From an uncultured Collinsella sp. (GTDB lineage: Bacteria > Actinomycetota > Coriobacteriia > Coriobacteriales > Coriobacteriaceae), in assembly GCA_902470925.1 (NCBI GenBank), contig CABRIF010000072.1, positions 1 to 12,797 of the forward strand: a DNA stretch of 12,797 nucleotides, read 5' to 3'. Each line of letters begins with the position of its first letter. The stretch's first letter is position 1. This document shows positions 1-5,535 of this stretch, piece by piece. Made by a program: the position numbers and the translations under genes. The notes beneath the pieces are model-generated. The model had not been told where the DNA came from. It worked only from the letters and a program-made list of their open reading frames with translations, and did no database searches.

Positions 1-157
1 CCTGTCGGACAAGCTGCTGCGCAAGTACATCGAGGACAGCCGCTCGGTATGGGAGGCTCATGTGGGGCGCGATGAGCTGCCCGTGCTTCTGGTGGGCGCC
101 ACCATCGGCACGCATGTGGGGCCCGGCGCCGTGGCGGTGGCGTTCTTCCGGGCATAA
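1..157 (+). CDS. DegV family protein, C-terminal fragment (gene runs off the left edge)
   Basis: This is the last 51 codons of a gene that begins before the window; the reading frame starts at base 2 and ends at a TAA at 155-157. The tail carries the segment IGTHVGPGAVAVAFF, which matches the conserved C-terminal His-x-Gly-Pro-Gly stretch of DegV proteins. In that family these residues lie near the bound fatty-acid head group. DegV (FakB-like) proteins are cytosolic and bind fatty acids; in Firmicutes they present them to a fatty-acid kinase. Only the tail is visible, so neither the ligand nor the subfamily can be judged. The gene reads towards pgi, with 137 bp between them holding a short tandem repeat. 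Confidence 0.82.
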   Translation, partial: LSDKLLRKYIEDSRSVWEAHVGRDELPVLLVGATIGTHVGPGAVAVAFFRA

Positions 158-180
158 GGCTCGGGCGCCGGACAGGCCGT

Positions 181-249
181 CGTTTGCGGCCCGGCGTTTG
201 GCGCGCGGACGCCCCGCCGTTTGGCGCACGGGCGGCCCGGCGTTTGGCG
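181..249. repeat. 23-bp imperfect tandem repeat upstream of pgi
   Basis: The string CGTTTGGCG recurs at 195, 218 and 241, giving an exact 23-bp period over about 2.4 units. A related but shorter unit starts at 181 with CGTTTG and lacks about 9 bp. The parts of each unit after the shared 9-mer are GC-rich and more divergent. The array sits between the DegV stop and the putative pgi -10 element. No coding role is visible. Confidence 0.7.
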
Positions 250-286
250 TAGAATGAAGGTATCCGTGTTTGTCATCACAGGAAGG
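250..286 (+). promoter_or_regulatory. Possible pgi -10 element and ribosome binding site
   Basis: TAGAAT at 250-255 resembles a sigma-70 -10 element, directly after the third copy of the upstream repeat. No convincing -35 element sits 16-18 bp before it. AGGAAGG at 280-286 is a good Shine-Dalgarno sequence 8 bases before the ATG at 295 and fixes that start. The promoter assignment is weak; the ribosome binding site is firm. Confidence 0.4.
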
Positions 287-294
287 ACGTACAC

Positions 295-1986
295 ATGGCA
301 GTTTCTGCACCTATCGATGCCACTCAGACCCCCGCGTGGGGCGCGCTGCAGGCGCATTTCGACGAGCTGAAGGCTCAGGGGATCAGCCTGGCCGATTGGT
401 TCGCCGCCGATTCCGCGCGCGTGGAGAAGCTCTCCTTCGATGCCGGCGACCTGCACTTCGACCTCTCCAAGAACCTCATCACCGACGAGACGGTCAAGCT
501 GCTCGCAGACCTCGGCCGCGCCTGCGGCATCGAGGCGCGCCGCGATGCCATGTTCGCCGGCGAGCACATCAACACCACCGAGGACCGCGCCGTGCTGCAC
601 ACCGCGCTGCGCCGCCCGGCCGAGCAGAAGGGCGAGCTGATCGTCGACGGTCAGGATGTTGTGGCCGATGTGCATGAGGTGCTGGACCGCATGTACGCCT
701 TTGCCGAGCGCGTGCGCAGCGGCGCGTGGCGCGGCGTGTCCGGCAAGAAGATCGAGCACCTGGTGTCGATCGGTATCGGCGGCTCCGACCTCGGCCCGGT
801 CATGGCCTACGAGGCTCTGCGCCCCTATGCCGACGCCGGGATCGACTGCCGCTACATCTCCAACATCGACCCGAACGACCAGGCTGAGAAGCTCCGCGGG
901 CTCGACCCGGAGACCACGCTGGTGATCATCGTCTCGAAGACCTTCACCACGCTGGAGACCCTCACCAACGCGCGCGAGGTCAAGACCTGGATGCTCGAGC
1001 AGCTCCGTGCGGCCGGCGCCATCGACGGCAGCGCCGAGCAGGACGCCGAGGCCATTCGCCGTCATTTCGTGGCCGTGTCCACCGCGCTCGACCTTGTGGC
1101 CGACTTCGGCATCGACCCCGAGAACGCCTTCGGGTTCTGGAACTGGGTGGGCGGCCGCTACTCGGTCGATTCCGCCGTGGGCCTGTCGCTGATCGTCGTG
1201 CTGGGGCCCGAGCGCTTCGCCGAGTTTTTGGCCGGCTTCCGCGCCATCGACGAGTACTTCGTGAGCACGCCGCTCGAGGAGAACGTCGTGGCGCTCATGG
1301 GTCTCATGAACGTGTGGTACGTCAACTTCTTCGGCGCCGATACGCACGCCGTGTTGCCCTACACCCAATATCTGCACCGCTTCCCGGCCTACCTGCAGCA
1401 GCTCACCATGGAGTCCAACGGCAAGCACGTGCGCTGGGACGGCACGCCGGTGACCTGTCATACCGGCGAGGTGTTCTGGGGCGAGCCGGGCACGAACGGC
1501 CAGCACGCCTTCTATCAGCTCATCCACCAGGGCAGCGTGGTGGTTCCGGCCGATTTCATCGCCTTCGCGAACACCGCCAACCCCGCCGTCGACAACGGCC
1601 AGGACGTGCATGAGCTGTTCTTGGGTAACTTCCTGGCGCAGACCAAGGCGCTGGCGTTCGGCAAGACGGCCGACGAGGTGCGTGCCGAGGGTACGGCCGA
1701 GTGGATGGTGCCGGCGCGTGTGTTCGCAGGCAACCGCCCCACGACCTCGATTTTCGGCGACGAGTTGACCCCGTTCGCGCTCGGTGAGCTCATCGCGCTG
1801 TACGAGCACATCACGTTCGTCGAGGGCACCGTGTGGGGCATCGATTCCTACGACCAGTGGGGTGTGGAGCTGGGCAAGCAGCTCGCCAAGCAGATCACGC
1901 CGGCGTTCCACGACGATGCGGCCCTGGCCGCACAGGACGCCTCCACCCGCGCGCTGATCGAGTTCTACCGCGCTACGCGCAAGTAG
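295..1986 (+). CDS. pgi: Glucose-6-phosphate isomerase
   Basis: The 563-residue product interconverts glucose 6-phosphate and fructose 6-phosphate in the cytosol, at the entry of glycolysis and the return path of gluconeogenesis. The phosphosugar-binding segment SIGIGGSDLGP is at about 158-168. The family signature GEPGTNGQHAFYQLIHQG starts at 396 and contains the catalytic Glu (E397). The ring-opening His is probably H439 (in DVHELF), and the conserved GVELGKQLA near the C-terminus supplies the active-site Lys (K528). The length is slightly above that of E. coli Pgi (about 549 residues). The ATG at 295 is preceded by AGGAAGG. The gene appears to be transcribed alone: it follows a DegV gene and faces the convergent flavodoxin unit. 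It is not part of the PTS locus, but would use glucose 6-phosphate released by 6-phospho-Amadori deglycases encoded downstream. Confidence 0.98.
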   Translation: MAVSAPIDATQTPAWGALQAHFDELKAQGISLADWFAADSARVEKLSFDAGDLHFDLSKNLITDETVKLLADLGRACGIEARRDAMFAGEHINTTEDRAVLHTALRRPAEQKGELIVDGQDVVADVHEVLDRMYAFAERVRSGAWRGVSGKKIEHLVSIGIGGSDLGPVMAYEALRPYADAGIDCRYISNIDPNDQAEKLRGLDPETTLVIIVSKTFTTLETLTNAREVKTWMLEQLRAAGAIDGSAEQDAEAIRRHFVAVSTALDLVADFGIDPENAFGFWNWVGGRYSVDSAVGLSLIVVLGPERFAEFLAGFRAIDEYFVSTPLEENVVALMGLMNVWYVNFFGADTHAVLPYTQYLHRFPAYLQQLTMESNGKHVRWDGTPVTCHTGEVFWGEPGTNGQHAFYQLIHQGSVVVPADFIAFANTANPAVDNGQDVHELFLGNFLAQTKALAFGKTADEVRAEGTAEWMVPARVFAGNRPTTSIFGDELTPFALGELIALYEHITFVEGTVWGIDSYDQWGVELGKQLAKQITPAFHDDAALAAQDASTRALIEFYRATRK

Positions 1987-2018
1987 GCGGTTTTCCGCAT
2001 TCTGCAGGCGGTTTTCCG
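1985..2018. repeat. 13-bp direct repeat spaced by 21 bp at the pgi stop
   Basis: AGGCGGTTTTCCG occurs at 1985-1997 and again, identically, at 2006-2018. The first copy overlaps the last base of the Lys codon region and the TAG stop of pgi, so the duplication seems to have copied sequence from the gene end outwards. No hairpin joins the two copies. Confidence 0.75.
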
Positions 2019-2040
2019 TAGGAGGTTCCTCCGGGCGAGG

Positions 2041-2074
2041 CCGTCGGGGGTGGTCCGTGTGACGCCCCCGGCGG
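2041..2074 (+). terminator. Possible pgi terminator hairpin without a U tract
   Basis: A 10-bp stem (2041-2050 with 2065-2074, one T-G wobble, five consecutive G-C pairs) encloses a 14-base loop, 55 bases after the pgi stop. The bases that follow are not T-rich, so this is not a classical intrinsic terminator. It could act with Rho or simply protect the 3' end of the mRNA. Confidence 0.35.
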
Positions 2075-2214
2075 GTCTCGGGGCGTGGCCGTGTGCTGCT
2101 GTGCATGCACGCGGGGCAGCGCCGCGATGAGCTGCAGCGGGTTTTAGACGGCGTCGTCCGGGCGTCGGATGGCCGCCCCTCATGCGCCCGTTCACGAACG
2201 GTGTCTGCATAAAT
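2075..2214. other. Convergent intergenic region between pgi and the flavodoxin unit
   Basis: Nothing coding is visible here. The only structures noted are the decamer palindrome GTGCATGCAC at about 2101 and a perfect 6-bp stem with a 2-base loop, CCGTTCACGAACGG, at 2188-2201. The second could be a dyad site or part of the transcription-end region shared by the two convergent units. Confidence 0.5.
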
Positions 2215-2253
2215 CGAGGGCCGCTCGCAGCTGTGAGCTGCGGGTGGCCCTCG
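2215..2253 (-). terminator. Large hairpin downstream of the flavodoxin gene
   Basis: Outer arms CGAGGGCC (2215-2222) and GGCCCTCG (2246-2253) enclose inner arms CGCAGCT and AGCTGCG, giving a long GC-rich stem. Read on the minus strand it lies about 70 bases past the flavodoxin stop and is followed by ATTTATG, a weak T-rich run. On the plus strand it is followed by TGTGTG. It is best read as the end of the DUF3793-flavodoxin transcript. Confidence 0.5.
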
Positions 2254-2321
2254 TGTGTGCGGCGGTATGCGGCGCCGATGGCGTGTGTTGGGTTCGGCGC
2301 CGGCTGTGTCCGCGCGGAAGG

Positions 2322-2741
2322 CTACTGCGCCAGGGAGGTGCCGAGCTCGCGGCAGGCCTGCTCGGCGTCGGCATCGGGGGTGTCGTAGGCGATCTGGGTG
2401 CCCACGACGTTCAGCCCCAGTTCCTCAGCCTCGGCCTTCCAGGTCTCCATCCACTCGCCCTCGGCCCACTCATAGCTGCCAAACAGGGCAACCTTCTTGT
2501 TGCCGAGCTCCGTTTTGACCTCGTCCCACATGGGCTGGAACTCGTCGGACTCGAGTTCCTCGGCACCCATGGCGGGGCACCCGAAGGCGATGGCGTCGAA
2601 GGCGCTCAGGCGGTCGACGGTGAAGTCCGCGGCCTGGATGGTCTCGGTGGTGGCGCCGGCAGCCGTAGCGCCCTCGGCCACGCAGGAGGCCATGGCCTCG
2701 GTATTGCCCGTGCCGCTCCAAAAGACGATGGCGACGTTCAT
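2322..2741 (-). CDS. Short-chain flavodoxin
   Basis: The 139-residue product is a small FMN protein that carries electrons in the cytosol, often replacing ferredoxin when iron is scarce. The phosphate-binding loop SGTGNT is at residues 9-14 right after the first beta strand. The segment GCPAMGAEELE (about 54-64) and KVALFGSYEWAEGEWM (about 83-98) follow the clostridial flavodoxin pattern closely. M58 and W92 correspond to the Met and Trp that sandwich the flavin in the Clostridium beijerinckii protein. The length matches that family (138 residues), without the extra loop of long-chain flavodoxins. Translation starts at an ATG with AAAGGA upstream. The gene lies 42 bp after the DUF3793 gene on the same strand and is probably co-transcribed with it. 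Its redox partner is not encoded here. Confidence 0.95.
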   Translation of the reverse strand: MNVAIVFWSGTGNTEAMASCVAEGATAAGATTETIQAADFTVDRLSAFDAIAFGCPAMGAEELESDEFQPMWDEVKTELGNKKVALFGSYEWAEGEWMETWKAEAEELGLNVVGTQIAYDTPDADAEQACRELGTSLAQ

Positions 2742-2783
2742 GTTCGTTCCTTTCTGTTGGGGGTTGCCCCGGTTGGATGGTTC

Positions 2784-3500
2784 CTATGCCGCAGCGGCTG
2801 CGAGCGCGTTGAGGCTGCAGCCGCGTTGATAGGCGCGGGTGAGCGCGTGCGTGCACTGCTTATAGGCGTTGAATGTTGCTTGCGCGCCCTCGGCGTCGGC
2901 GTAGACTTTCCACGCGCCGCAGATGAGGTAGTTTTGGCCGCCGTGCTCGATGAAGCCCTCGATGTCGTGGGCGGGGTAGCCGAGAAAGCAGCCGATCTCG
3001 TGCGGGAAGTCGCGGGTGCAGCGCGTTGGGTCGTGCGGGCATTTGTCTGCGAGTGCCGCTGAGGTGTCCGTCGTCGCGGCCGCACCGACGGCGCTCGCTG
3101 CGCGGAGCTGCTCGCGCGTTTGGATGTCGGCGGCAAGGCGGTGGGCAAGTTGGTCCAGGCATCGGTCCGGGTTGCCCGGATCGTAGCCGGCGCGCGCGAG
3201 GATGCGGGCGCAGGGTTTTTGTGCGATGTGCGCGCACAGGTCGCGCGGACGGTAGACATAGATGAGGGCGCCGCAGTGACGCCAGGCGAGGATGCGGATG
3301 GCAAGCGGCGTGCGACCGAGCGCGGCGCGGCACGCCTCGACGGCGGCGATGAGCTGCGAGCGTCGCACGGCGGCATCCGCGTGCGCGCGGAAGGTTCCGG
3401 GGAAGGTGAACAGACAGGCGGGCTTGATGCCTGCCAGCGCGGGGGCGCAGTTGCGCACGATGGCCGCTTCGAGGGCGGCGGTGTCGATGGTCCTGGTCAC
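2784..3500 (-). CDS. DUF3793 family protein
   Basis: The 238-residue protein has no signal peptide or membrane segment. Two blocks fit DUF3793 as I remember it: an N-terminal NCAPALAGIKPACLF (about residues 17-31) and a C-terminal block with FLGYP, DIEGFIEHGG, WKVYAD and AYKQCT (about 171-220). The biochemical role of the family is not known to me. Its members are often found beside flavodoxins and iron-transport genes in anaerobes, and it is paired with a flavodoxin here, so a link to iron or redox supply is plausible but inferred. Cysteines are frequent (for example near residues 17, 29, 34, 74 and in the CPHDPTRC segment). The start is a GTG (complement of 3498-3500) with AAAGGAG only about 4 bases upstream. 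The middle, about 110-155, is Ala-rich and looks like a linker. Confidence 0.82.
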   Translation of the reverse strand: MTRTIDTAALEAAIVRNCAPALAGIKPACLFTFPGTFRAHADAAVRRSQLIAAVEACRAALGRTPLAIRILAWRHCGALIYVYRPRDLCAHIAQKPCARILARAGYDPGNPDRCLDQLAHRLAADIQTREQLRAASAVGAAATTDTSAALADKCPHDPTRCTRDFPHEIGCFLGYPAHDIEGFIEHGGQNYLICGAWKVYADAEGAQATFNAYKQCTHALTRAYQRGCSLNALAAAAA

Positions 3501-3544
3501 CGTGCTCCTTTCGGGGTCGCAGCGCGAAGCCGTCCTGGAACCCG

Positions 3545-3569
3545 ACGCCGAGCTTGGAGTGCTCGGCGT
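3545..3569 (-). promoter_or_regulatory. Perfect 9-bp leader hairpin upstream of DUF3793
   Basis: Arms 3545-3553 and 3561-3569 are perfect complements (core CGCCGAGC and GCTCGGCG) around a 7-base loop. On the minus strand it falls between the putative promoter and the GTG start, about 45 bases upstream of the coding region. No U tract follows it, so an attenuator is not directly supported. It may shape or stabilise the leader. Confidence 0.5.
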
Positions 3570-3575
3570 AAGTTC

Positions 3576-3613
3576 GTTATAGGTAACTTATCGCGCGCAC
3601 AGACACCCGTCAA
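3576..3613 (-). promoter_or_regulatory. Candidate promoter of the DUF3793-flavodoxin unit
   Basis: Read on the minus strand, TTGACG (complement of 3608-3613) is a good -35 element. At 17 bp spacing the -10 would be TAAGTT (complement of 3585-3590), which is poor. TATAAC (complement of 3576-3581) is a better -10 but sits 26 bp away. The inverted repeat TAAGTT/AACTTA (3569-3574, 3585-3590) overlaps this region and could be an operator. The exact start point cannot be chosen from sequence. Confidence 0.45.
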
Positions 3614-3645
3614 TAGAAAATTTACCAACGGTAACTTTATCCGCG
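3582..3645. promoter_or_regulatory. Duplicated operator-like element in the divergent control region
   Basis: GGTAACTT occurs at 3582-3589 and again at 3630-3637, exactly 48 bp apart, and both copies continue into an ATC-(C)GCG-like tail. The second copy is half of a near-palindrome at 3618-3638 built on TTACC-AAC-GGTAA with matching A and T runs outside. The sites flank the -35 of the minus-strand unit and lie upstream of the gntR -10. They may bind a repressor that controls one or both units. The protein is unknown; an iron-responsive DtxR- or Fur-type factor is a guess from the flavodoxin context. Confidence 0.5.
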
Positions 3646-3668
3646 ACCCTTGTGCTCGCCAATGTTTT

Positions 3669-3699
3669 TTGCGGCGCAATCACGCCGGCAGTCTATAAT
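3669..3699 (+). promoter_or_regulatory. Promoter of the GntR-family gene
   Basis: A perfect TATAAT -10 is at 3694-3699, with a possible weak -35 (TTGCGG, 3669-3674) at a long 19-bp spacing. The ribosome binding site AGGAGG at 3734-3739 and the ATG at 3747 follow at suitable distances. Confidence 0.6.
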
Positions 3700-3746
3700 C
3701 AGCTCCAAGAGACGGGTTAAGACGTATCAATACAGGAGGCGATCGT

Positions 3747-4508
3747 ATGGAGCAGGCACAGCTCGATGAGCGTTCATCAACGCCGCTCTATGAACAGCTG
3801 CGACGTCAGCTGCAGGGTCAGATCGACGATGGCACGTTTGCCCCTGGTAGTCGCATTCCTTCCGAGGACCGTCTCAATACCTTGTACGGTGTCAGTCGCA
3901 TCACCATTCGCCGTGCGCTGCGCGAGCTTGTTGACGAGGGATACCTGATCAAGCGCCCCGGAAAGGGCACCTACGTATCGGACGAGCCGCCCGCGCACGC
4001 TGCCGCGCAGAAGGTCTCGGCGAAGTTCGTGCAGAACAACGATGTCGAGAGCTTTACCGAGGCATGCCGTGCGAACAGCATGCGCGCCGGTGCCAGGCTG
4101 GTTTCTTGCGATACGGTGAGCGGGTTTGATGACGAGCGCGAGTTTTTCGGGTTCGGCAGCGAGGGGTCGCTGCTGCGGGTCGAGCGTGTGCGCATGGCGG
4201 ACGGCATTCCCATCATGGTGGAGGAGAACTACTTTCCCGCACGGGAATTCGCGTTCTTGCGGCAGGCTGATTTTGAGGATACGTCGCTGTTCGACATCGT
4301 GTCCGAGCATGGCTATGGTGACCCGACGCTGAAAGAACCCTGCCGGCTCGATTTGGAGAAGGCCACACCCGTGGAGGCGGCGCGGCTGCATGTCCCGACG
4401 GGGGAGCCGCTGTTTTGCCTGTACGGCCGCTATTACGATGAGTCGGGTGCCCCGCTCTATCTGGGCAAGCAGCATATCGTGGGAACGCGTTACACGTTCC
4501 GCATCTAA
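3747..4508 (+). CDS. GntR/HutC-family transcriptional regulator (winged helix plus UTRA domain)
   Basis: The 253-residue protein has an N-terminal GntR winged helix-turn-helix at about 12-77. Landmarks are PLYEQL at 13-18, the turn IPSEDRLN at 37-44, the recognition helix VSRITIRRALREL at 49-61 and the wing KRPGKGTYV at 69-77. Residues from about 95 to 250 form a UTRA ligand-binding domain, with typical elements such as LLRVERVRMADGIP and the closing PLFCLYGRYYDESGAPLYLG. UTRA regulators of this group usually sense a sugar phosphate or amino-sugar derivative and repress a neighbouring uptake operon until the ligand appears. The gene has its own -10 and lies 263 bp before the PTS genes on the same strand, so control of that operon is the natural inference. 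A 30-bp near-palindrome at 4654-4683 is a candidate operator. Confidence 0.93.
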   Translation: MEQAQLDERSSTPLYEQLRRQLQGQIDDGTFAPGSRIPSEDRLNTLYGVSRITIRRALRELVDEGYLIKRPGKGTYVSDEPPAHAAAQKVSAKFVQNNDVESFTEACRANSMRAGARLVSCDTVSGFDDEREFFGFGSEGSLLRVERVRMADGIPIMVEENYFPAREFAFLRQADFEDTSLFDIVSEHGYGDPTLKEPCRLDLEKATPVEAARLHVPTGEPLFCLYGRYYDESGAPLYLGKQHIVGTRYTFRI

Positions 4509-4560
4509 CGGGCCCTCATCAGATTGAGATGCTCGAACCGTCGTTTTACGCTAAGGGGCC

Positions 4561-4583
4561 TGCCGCATCGGCATTTTGCGGCA
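4561..4583 (+). terminator. Weak hairpin after the GntR gene
   Basis: TGCCGC (4561-4566) and GCGGCA (4578-4583) form a perfect 6-bp stem with an 11-base loop, about 50 bases after the regulator's stop. The downstream bases are only mildly T-rich. It may end the gntR transcript, but the case is weak. Confidence 0.3.
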
Positions 4584-4653
4584 TTGCTTGGATGGGATTC
4601 GGTCCGGCGGGCGCGTGACAAGCCGTTCACCCCTAAAAATCGACCGTTCGCCG

Positions 4654-4711
4654 AACCTGATATAAGACAACATATAACAGGTTAATATAGGCTATAATTG
4701 GTTCAGCAATT
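4654..4711 (+). promoter_or_regulatory. PTS operon promoter with overlapping operator-like palindrome
   Basis: A perfect -10 TATAAT is at 4693-4698. Directly upstream, 4654-4683 is an interrupted palindrome: AACCTGATATA and TATAACAGGTT match as inverted arms at 10 of 11 positions around an 8-base centre. It covers the place where a -35 would be, and no good -35 is visible. A second small dyad, AATTG at 4696-4700 with CAATT at 4707-4711, overlaps the likely start point. Both could bind the adjacent GntR-type regulator. Confidence 0.6.
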
Positions 4712-4715
4712 CAGA

Positions 4716-4751
4716 CCACCGCCGTTTGGTGGATGATGCCGCGAGGCATCG
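4716..4751 (+). promoter_or_regulatory. Two consecutive hairpins in the PTS operon 5' leader
   Basis: The first hairpin pairs CCACC with GGTGG at 4716-4732. Two bases later GATGCC (4735-4740) and GGCATC (4745-4750) form a perfect stem closed by GCGA, a GNRA tetraloop. The second ends only 7 bases before the AAAGGA ribosome binding site of the IIB gene (4758-4763). They probably protect the 5' end or tune initiation. No riboswitch class was recognised. Confidence 0.55.
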
Positions 4752-4771
4752 CACGAGAAAGGATGGATCCC

Positions 4772-5239
4772 ATGATTGAGCTGCTTCGAGTCGACCATCG
4801 TCTGCTTCACGGGCAGGTGGCTGTTTCCTGGAGGAGCGCGCTGGGCGTGGATTGTATCCTGGTTGCGAATGACGCGGTGCCTGCCGATGCGCTGCGCAAA
4901 AGCGTGATCAAGATGGCGAAGCCGGCCGACACCAAGCTCGTGATAAAGACCATCGACGATTCGATCGCAGCCATCAACAGCGGAGTTACCGATACGTATC
5001 GACTGCTCATCGTCGTCGAGTCGATCGCGGATGCCGAACGTCTGTGCCGCGCGTGCGGTATCAAGCGTCTGAATCTGGGAGGCACCAAGGCGGGTGAGCA
5101 CACGCGCGCTATCTCCAAGGCGGTGTACGTGACGCCTGATGAGGAATCAATCCTGCGCGGCTTGATTACTGATGGGGTGGATGTCGAGATCCAGATGGTG
5201 CCTGCCGATTCTGCGGCGAAAGCCTCGTCGGTGCTTTAG
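4772..5239 (+). CDS. PTS system mannose/sorbose-family EIIB component
   Basis: The 155-residue cytosolic protein accepts a phosphoryl group on a histidine and passes it to the sugar during uptake through IIC-IID. The opening segment RVDHRLLHGQV (residues 6-16) is the mannose-family IIB signature, with H13 as the phosphorylated His by alignment with LevE. The domain fills the whole protein (typical IIB length, about 155-165), so this is a stand-alone IIB with no fused IIA. The ATG at 4772 is chosen because AAAGGA (4758-4763) is 8 bases upstream and the product then starts exactly at the family N-terminus. In-frame ATGs at 4733 and 4763 would add residues unlike the family. It is the first gene of the PTS cluster. 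No IIA gene is found in the window. Confidence 0.95.
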   Translation: MIELLRVDHRLLHGQVAVSWRSALGVDCILVANDAVPADALRKSVIKMAKPADTKLVIKTIDDSIAAINSGVTDTYRLLIVVESIADAERLCRACGIKRLNLGGTKAGEHTRAISKAVYVTPDEESILRGLITDGVDVEIQMVPADSAAKASSVL

Positions 5240-5535
5240 GCTCCGGTCGAGGTGCCGTCTTCGCACCCGGTCCGCCCGCGCTATTCGCATCATCGGCCTG
5301 CTACGCGCGTCGATGGTTGCATGCGACAGGCTGCCAGCGCGATTGGTCTGACGGCCCATTCTTCTACAACTGATTGACATGCGTTGGTGATGGCTTGACG
5401 GCATCGCTGCGGGCAGCTCCGTTGCCTGATGCCGTCACTGCTGCTTATCGATGCATATATCGACTAAAACCATAGGTGCATTGCAGGTGACGTTTGCCGT
5501 CGCCTGTGGGGATTTGCTGGCAGAAAGGAGATCTG
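5240..5535 (+). other. Long structured gap between IIB and IIC
   Basis: These 296 bp carry no gene I can support; in particular there is no IIA domain. Two strong hairpins occur. The first has a perfect 10-bp stem, TGACGGCATC (5396-5405) with GATGCCGTCA (5428-5437), and a nested GCTGC/GCAGC hairpin at 5406-5417. The second has a 9-bp stem (5484-5492 with 5498-5506, one wobble) around TTTGC and lies about 18 bases before the IIC ribosome binding site. Neither is followed by a U tract. TTGACA at 5374-5379 matches a -35 element, but no -10 lies at the right distance. The hairpins may set relative expression of IIB and IIC by processing or stabilising the mRNA. Confidence 0.6.

Noticed and set aside
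58..2106. A 682-codon open frame on the minus strand across pgi.
   Set aside because: It lies antisense to a clear pgi gene, has no ribosome binding site or recognisable domain, and long antisense frames are expected in GC-rich coding DNA with biased third positions.
2169..3062. A 297-codon plus-strand frame across the flavodoxin and DUF3793 genes.
   Set aside because: It is antisense to two well-supported genes, and its translation is low-complexity Ala/Gly/Val-rich with no family features.
3120..3698. A 192-codon plus-strand frame antisense to DUF3793 and running into the gntR promoter.
   Set aside because: It overlaps the divergent regulatory region and the opposite-strand gene, and has no supported start.
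5374..5400. TTGACA at 5374-5379 as an internal promoter for IIC.
   Set aside because: No -10-like sequence lies 16-18 bp downstream; the position is occupied by the hairpin arm.
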